Origin: a candidate division WWE3 bacterium RIFOXYD1_FULL_39_9
Lineage (GTDB): Bacteria > Patescibacteriota > WWE3 > UBA101185 > UBA10185
Reading direction: 5' to 3'
Assembly (NCBI GenBank): GCA_001773295.1
Contig: MEWG01000036.1
Location: 1 to 6,427, forward strand
Length of the DNA: 6,427 nucleotides
Part shown: positions 5,876 through 6,427 of the stretch, piece by piece
Numbering within the stretch: position 1 is the first letter of the stretch
Layout of the letters: every line of letters begins with the position of its first letter
Position numbers and translations under genes: made by a program
The notes under the pieces: generated by a model
Told to the model about the DNA's origin: nothing
What the model saw: the letters and a program-made list of their open reading frames with translations, nothing else
The model's database searches: none

Positions 5876-5884
5876 TGGTAAAAT
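5876..5884 (+). promoter_or_regulatory. Extended -10 promoter candidate before the tRNA-Gln region
   Basis: TGGTAAAAT matches the extended -10 form TGn-TAAAAT. A start near 5891 would yield a transcript carrying the tRNA-like 5' fragment and then tRNA-Gln. A small hairpin, CACTT-CGAT-AAGTG (5864-5877), partly overlaps it and could be the weak end of the 59-aa gene or an operator. No ORF begins at the expected start. The rest of 5844-5936 holds nothing else beyond two overlapping palindromes, CCAATTGG (5886-5893) and TGGCCGGCCA (5891-5900). Confidence 0.4.
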
Positions 5885-5935
5885 TCCAATTGGCCGGCCA
5901 TTTATACGGCTCGGGCCTTTAAGAAACACGAATTA

Positions 5936-5955
5936 TTGGGGGATCGTCTAGTGGT
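5936..5955 (+). repeat. Duplicate of the tRNA-Gln 5' end (copy 1 of a direct repeat)
   Basis: These 20 nt are identical to 5999-6018, one upstream base plus positions 1 to about 19 of tRNA-Gln (acceptor 5' strand, D stem and most of the D loop). The period is 63 nt. After the repeat the sequence diverges at once and no anticodon or T arm follows, so this is a tRNA fragment and not a second gene. Confidence 0.9.
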
Positions 5956-5974
5956 GTGGCTTCGCCACCCACTA
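5949..5974 (+). repeat. Hairpin built from the tRNA 5' fragment
   Basis: TAGTGG (5949-5954) plus GTGGC (5956-5960) pair with GCCAC (5964-5968) plus CCACTA (5969-5974). The result is an 11-bp stem with one bulged T (5955) and a TTC loop. The 5' arm lies within the duplicated tRNA sequence while the 3' arm is new sequence that folds back on it. No T-run follows, so it is not a classical terminator. Confidence 0.75.
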
Positions 5975-5999
5975 ACTGCTCGGTGAAGTATTAATATTT

Positions 6000-6073
6000 T
6001 GGGGGATCGTCTAGTGGTAGGACACCGCACTCTGGATGCGGTAACTGGGGTTCGAGTCCCTGTCCCCCAGCCA
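6000..6073 (+). tRNA. tRNA-Gln (anticodon CUG)
   Basis: A complete cloverleaf with encoded CCA. The acceptor TGGGGGA pairs with TCCCCCA, the D stem is GTCT/GGAC, and the anticodon stem is CCGCA/TGCGG with loop CTCTGGA, giving anticodon CTG, which reads CAG. The T arm is TGGGG-TTCGAGT-CCCTG with two wobble pairs at its base. The discriminator is G, as usual for tRNA-Gln. An AT-rich TATTAA stretch (5989-5994) immediately upstream could be a -10 box that starts transcription at the mature 5' end; the alternative promoter is at 5876-5884. No terminator hairpin follows before the next gene. Confidence 0.95.
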
Positions 6074-6123
6074 ATTAACCTAGAGAAATCGTGTGCAGGA
6101 TTATTCACTTCTTGCCCATAAGA

Positions 6124-6129
6124 TATAAT
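6124..6129 (+). promoter_or_regulatory. -10 box of the DUF457-type gene, predicted leaderless
   Basis: A perfect TATAAT is followed by 6 nt (GATTGC) and the ATG at 6136, placing the expected transcript start on the A of the ATG. The -35 is weak (TTATTC at 6101-6106, 17 nt away). There is no Shine-Dalgarno. The nearer ATG at 6128 runs into a stop after six codons and is not a start. Confidence 0.65.
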
Positions 6130-6135
6130 GATTGC

Positions 6136-6427
6136 ATGGTACCTATAGCGCATTTATCAGCTGGACTAGCAGTTTATAAAATTAGTTCTATTTCAAATTT
6201 ACAAATAGAAAACTCTATTCTTATGGGAACAGCACTTTTAGGATCGCTGGCTCCAGATATTGATGGATTATTTGGGAGTAAAATGAAAGACCATCGATAT
6301 ACTATTTTTCATGCACCAATATTTTGGCTGTCGATTTATTTAATTACCCATGCTTTACTCACTACTTTTGGTTATCAACAATTCCTTACATACTTAATTA
6401 CTTTCATCATTGGAACTTTTATCCACC
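6136..6427 (+). CDS. YdjM/DUF457-type membrane-bound metal-dependent hydrolase, N-terminal part
   Basis: The first 97 codons are visible; the gene runs off the right edge. MVPIAHLSAGLAVY (1-14), GSLAPDIDGLFG (36-47) and DHRYTIFHAPIFW (52-64) give the ordered His6, Asp41/Asp43, His53-Arg54 and His59 pattern of the inner-membrane YdjM-like family (DUF457), known as putative metal-dependent hydrolases. His97, in GTFIH at the very edge, fits the next conserved His of the family, where a G-x-x-x-H-x-x-x-D stretch is expected. Hydrophobic segments at about 58-78 and 82-96 are membrane helices. The substrate is unknown for this family. The gene follows tRNA-Gln by 62 nt and has its own TATAAT, so it is probably transcribed separately. 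Confidence 0.85.
   Translation, partial: MVPIAHLSAGLAVYKISSISNLQIENSILMGTALLGSLAPDIDGLFGSKMKDHRYTIFHAPIFWLSIYLITHALLTTFGYQQFLTYLITFIIGTFIH

Noticed and set aside
5936..5999. Second tRNA gene or phage attachment site upstream of tRNA-Gln
   Set aside because: Only the first 19 tRNA positions are present, with no anticodon or T arm. Typical att duplications carry the 3' end, and no integrase is visible.
5902..6153. Minus-strand 83-aa frame over tRNA-Gln
   Set aside because: It is antisense to tRNA-Gln and its 5' fragment; the text GTGTRTPV and the twice-repeated TTRRSP are translations of the tRNA and its duplicated 5' end.
1..6427. CRISPR array, transposon, phage or toxin-antitoxin module
   Set aside because: No spaced repeats, transposase, integrase or terminal inverted repeats are seen. 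The NYN protein is PIN-like, but its partner is a wall protein rather than a small antitoxin.

Overview
The window (about 41-43% G+C by eye) looks like a stretch of a small bacterial genome, most likely Patescibacteria/CPR or a similar lineage. This is an inference from gene content: a VanW/YoaR-type wall protein, a NYN-domain protein, secreted PQQ-like propeller proteins, very short intergenic gaps, and two isolated tRNA genes with encoded CCA. No marker gene settles the taxonomy. TGA is used as a stop (116-aa gene), so the code appears standard.

Layout, left to right. (1) Positions 1-2013, minus strand: a two-gene unit of exported proteins. A complete 481-aa PQQ-like beta-propeller protein is followed, with a 16-nt overlap, by an unrecognised secreted protein that runs off the left edge. 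(2) 2014-2336: the unit's promoter, then tRNA-Glu(CUC) on the minus strand, then a strong hairpin just after the next gene. (3) 2337-2687, minus: an unrecognised 116-aa protein with a near-consensus promoter and a textbook Shine-Dalgarno. (4) About 2782-3270, plus: a membrane-anchored extracytoplasmic protein, divergent from the 116-aa gene. (5) 3280-5617, minus: a NYN-domain putative nuclease overlapping a VanW-domain wall protein. (6) 5664-5843, plus: a 59-aa protein with a cysteine cluster, divergent from the NYN gene across 46 nt. (7) 5937-6073, plus: a duplicated tRNA 5' fragment turned into a hairpin, then an intact tRNA-Gln(CUG). (8) 6136 to the right edge, plus: the start of a YdjM/DUF457-type membrane-bound hydrolase.

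Most protein genes here concern the cell surface: two secreted proteins, one membrane-anchored domain protein, one VanW wall protein and one membrane hydrolase. There is no phage, transposon, CRISPR or obvious defence module.

The most distinctive signal is in gene starts. Four genes (starts at 2013, 5617, 5664 and 6136) have a consensus or near-consensus -10 box ending 6-7 nt before the ATG and no Shine-Dalgarno, which predicts leaderless mRNAs. A fifth gene (region 2782-3270) has the same geometry, but an in-frame ATA sits where the ATG should be. By contrast, the 116-aa gene and the internal VanW gene carry Shine-Dalgarno sequences. The window thus appears to mix leaderless starts for promoter-proximal genes with SD-led starts elsewhere.
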